A DNA stretch of 64,000 nucleotides from Phytophthora sp. 'mugwort' (Eukaryota > Oomycota > Peronosporomycetes > Peronosporales > Peronosporaceae): positions 5,015,001-5,079,000 of the forward strand of contig JAUCEF010000013.1 in the NCBI GenBank assembly GCA_033558025.1, in the 5' to 3' direction. A program made the translations under genes and the position numbers. Under the pieces are notes generated by a model that saw nothing but the letters and a program-made list of their open reading frames with translations, made no database searches and was not told the origin of the DNA. This document shows, one piece after another, positions 62,775-64,000 of the stretch (its first letter is position 1; each line of letters starts with the position of its first letter).

Positions 62775-64000
62775 ATGGCCAGCAAGCTCAACGCATTCCT
62801 GGCCTCCGTGCCTGCCAATGCCAGCGTGCCCAGCCCGCCCAAATCGGCGCCGGCTGCACTGGCCTTCCCACAGCTGGAGCTCAAGGTGACGCCCGAGAAT
62901 GTCGGCTCCTTTGCGCCGGCCACGCCACAGCCGGCTATGGCACGTCGCCGTCGCCCATCGTCGCTGCGCAAATCCAACCCCAGCCTTAAGCTGGCGCTGG
63001 ATTCGTGCAGTTCCAACCAGGAGCAGGATGGGCCTGAAAATGAGCGGGGCGTGGCGCGGCCCTCGCCGCTCAAGAGTTTCATGGCTGCACAAGCGGCCGC
63101 GGCCAAGCTTAAGTTACAGGTGGAGAAGAACGATGTGCCAGCCCCAGATCTGATGCGCACGGGCAGCGGATCAGAGCTGGATGCCAAGTCGGAGGCGGGA
63201 CCTATGCGCATGGCCAGCATACAAGGCTCACACCATCGTCGCGTGTCTACCGACACGACGCTGTTCAACCGCTATCTGCGTCAACAGGCGGATCGTGATA
63301 TCGGCCAGGAAACTGTGCAGCACTTTGCTAATGTGCCCATCATCACCGCCACTGCAGTTGCTGCTGATGCGCTCGAGAGCGAGATGACAGTGGACAACAA
63401 TGCTGATGAGGAGCACGCGAGTACCGTCGCGCTGGACCCGGAGGAAATCCTTGCACTCTTCCGACTGGGAAGCGTTATCCCTGTGTCTAGTGCACTGGAA
63501 ATCGTACGACGAGCTACTAACCTCATGTCTCTCGAGCAGAATGTCGTCTCAATTCGTGCACCGTACACACTCGTAGGCGACCTCCACGGCCAGTTCCAGG
63601 ACCTGTTGGAGCTCTTCCGTGTGCACGGTTTCCCGGCCATAGACAACCCGTTCTTGTTTCTTGGTGACTATGTGGACCGCGGCATTTCTTCCTGCGAAAT
63701 TATCCTGCTGCTCTTGGCCTTCAAGGTGGCTTTTCCGGATAGTGTGCATCTGCTGCGTGGGAATCATGAGTGCCGAAGTTTGAGTACATTTTACGGCTTC
63801 CGGGCGGAATGCCTAAAGAAATACGGACCTGTACTGTACAACCGAATGATCAAATGCTTTGAGAGTATGCCGCTGGCGGCACGACTTGAGACTGTTCACG
63901 GCACGTTTCTGGCTGTACACGGCGGGTTGTCACCGGATATTCATTTTGTGGAGGACATCAATGATCAAGTGAACCGCTTTATGGAACCAGAACCAAACGG
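62775..64000 (+). CDS. PPP-family Ser/Thr phosphatase with long N-terminal extension (runs off window)
   Basis: An open frame starts at the ATG at 62,775 (MASKLNAFLASVPANASVPS) and continues to the window end without a stop. The first 250 or so residues are Ala/Ser/Pro-rich and unlike known domains. The catalytic domain then begins: LVGDLHGQFQDLLELF, FLFLGDYVDRGISSCEII, LLRGNHECRSLSTFYGF and AVHGGLSPDI. These are the metal- and phosphate-binding motifs of PP1/PP2A/PP2B enzymes. The YGF and FESMPLAARL features are closest to PP2B/PP5-like members, but the C-terminus is missing, so the subfamily is open. Confidence 0.85.
   Translation, partial: MASKLNAFLASVPANASVPSPPKSAPAALAFPQLELKVTPENVGSFAPATPQPAMARRRRPSSLRKSNPSLKLALDSCSSNQEQDGPENERGVARPSPLKSFMAAQAAAAKLKLQVEKNDVPAPDLMRTGSGSELDAKSEAGPMRMASIQGSHHRRVSTDTTLFNRYLRQQADRDIGQETVQHFANVPIITATAVAADALESEMTVDNNADEEHASTVALDPEEILALFRLGSVIPVSSALEIVRRATNLMSLEQNVVSIRAPYTLVGDLHGQFQDLLELFRVHGFPAIDNPFLFLGDYVDRGISSCEIILLLLAFKVAFPDSVHLLRGNHECRSLSTFYGFRAECLKKYGPVLYNRMIKCFESMPLAARLETVHGTFLAVHGGLSPDIHFVEDINDQVNRFMEPEPN

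Overview
The window looks like nuclear DNA of an oomycete, most likely Phytophthora or a close relative. The flanking genes are closely packed and GC-rich, with short GT...CAG introns of about 60-110 bp, several of which have a CTGAC branch-site motif. They encode ordinary eukaryotic proteins. I cannot name the species from sequence alone.

Layout. (1) 0.4-13.2 kb holds host genes: a Ser/Thr kinase, a coiled-coil protein, Trm7/FTSJ1, the tRNA adenosine deaminase ADAT2/Tad2, the complex I assembly factor NDUFAF3, NSE1 of SMC5/6, mitochondrial HslU, two gamma-glutamylcyclotransferase-like genes and a CW zinc-finger protein. (2) 13.3-14.8 kb is a dead Tc1/mariner element with TIRs of about 250 bp. 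(3) 15.5-55.5 kb is a nested block of mobile and viral DNA. (4) 55.6-64 kb returns to host genes: a third cyclotransferase paralogue, a PP2C phosphatase, a double-length tyrosyl-tRNA synthetase, a membrane protein and a PPP-family phosphatase that runs off the window.

The nested block. Its outer parts (17.6-26.5 and 46.0-52.7 kb) are a decaying, GC-rich endogenous giant-virus segment. It contains a DExH helicase, a protein I read as an asfarvirus-type pp62 polyprotein, a divergent neighbouring gene I read as a pp220-type polyprotein with Gly-Gly-X sites, and an MSV199-type protein. It is bounded by two nearly identical, same-orientation copies of a Fanzor (eukaryotic TnpB-like RNA-guided nuclease) element, and ORF-less relatives of that element are scattered inside it. 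A complete 19.5-kb Polinton/Maverick (26,498-46,025) has inserted into the pp220-like gene. Its TIRs of about 145 bp and its 6-bp target duplication AACGCT can both be read directly. It encodes pPolB, integrase, packaging ATPase, adenain-like protease, double-jelly-roll major capsid protein, penton-like protein, a tail-fibre-like protein and smaller genes.

Unusual cargo. Within the Polinton, and next to a truncated AP-endonuclease gene, lies an intact GC-rich gene for a secreted CE1-type (feruloyl esterase/PHB depolymerase-like) hydrolase. This is the kind of enzyme plant-pathogenic oomycetes secrete. Most core Polinton genes carry one or a few frameshifts or stops, so the element appears defective unless these are assembly errors. 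The esterase, ATPase and protease frames are open.
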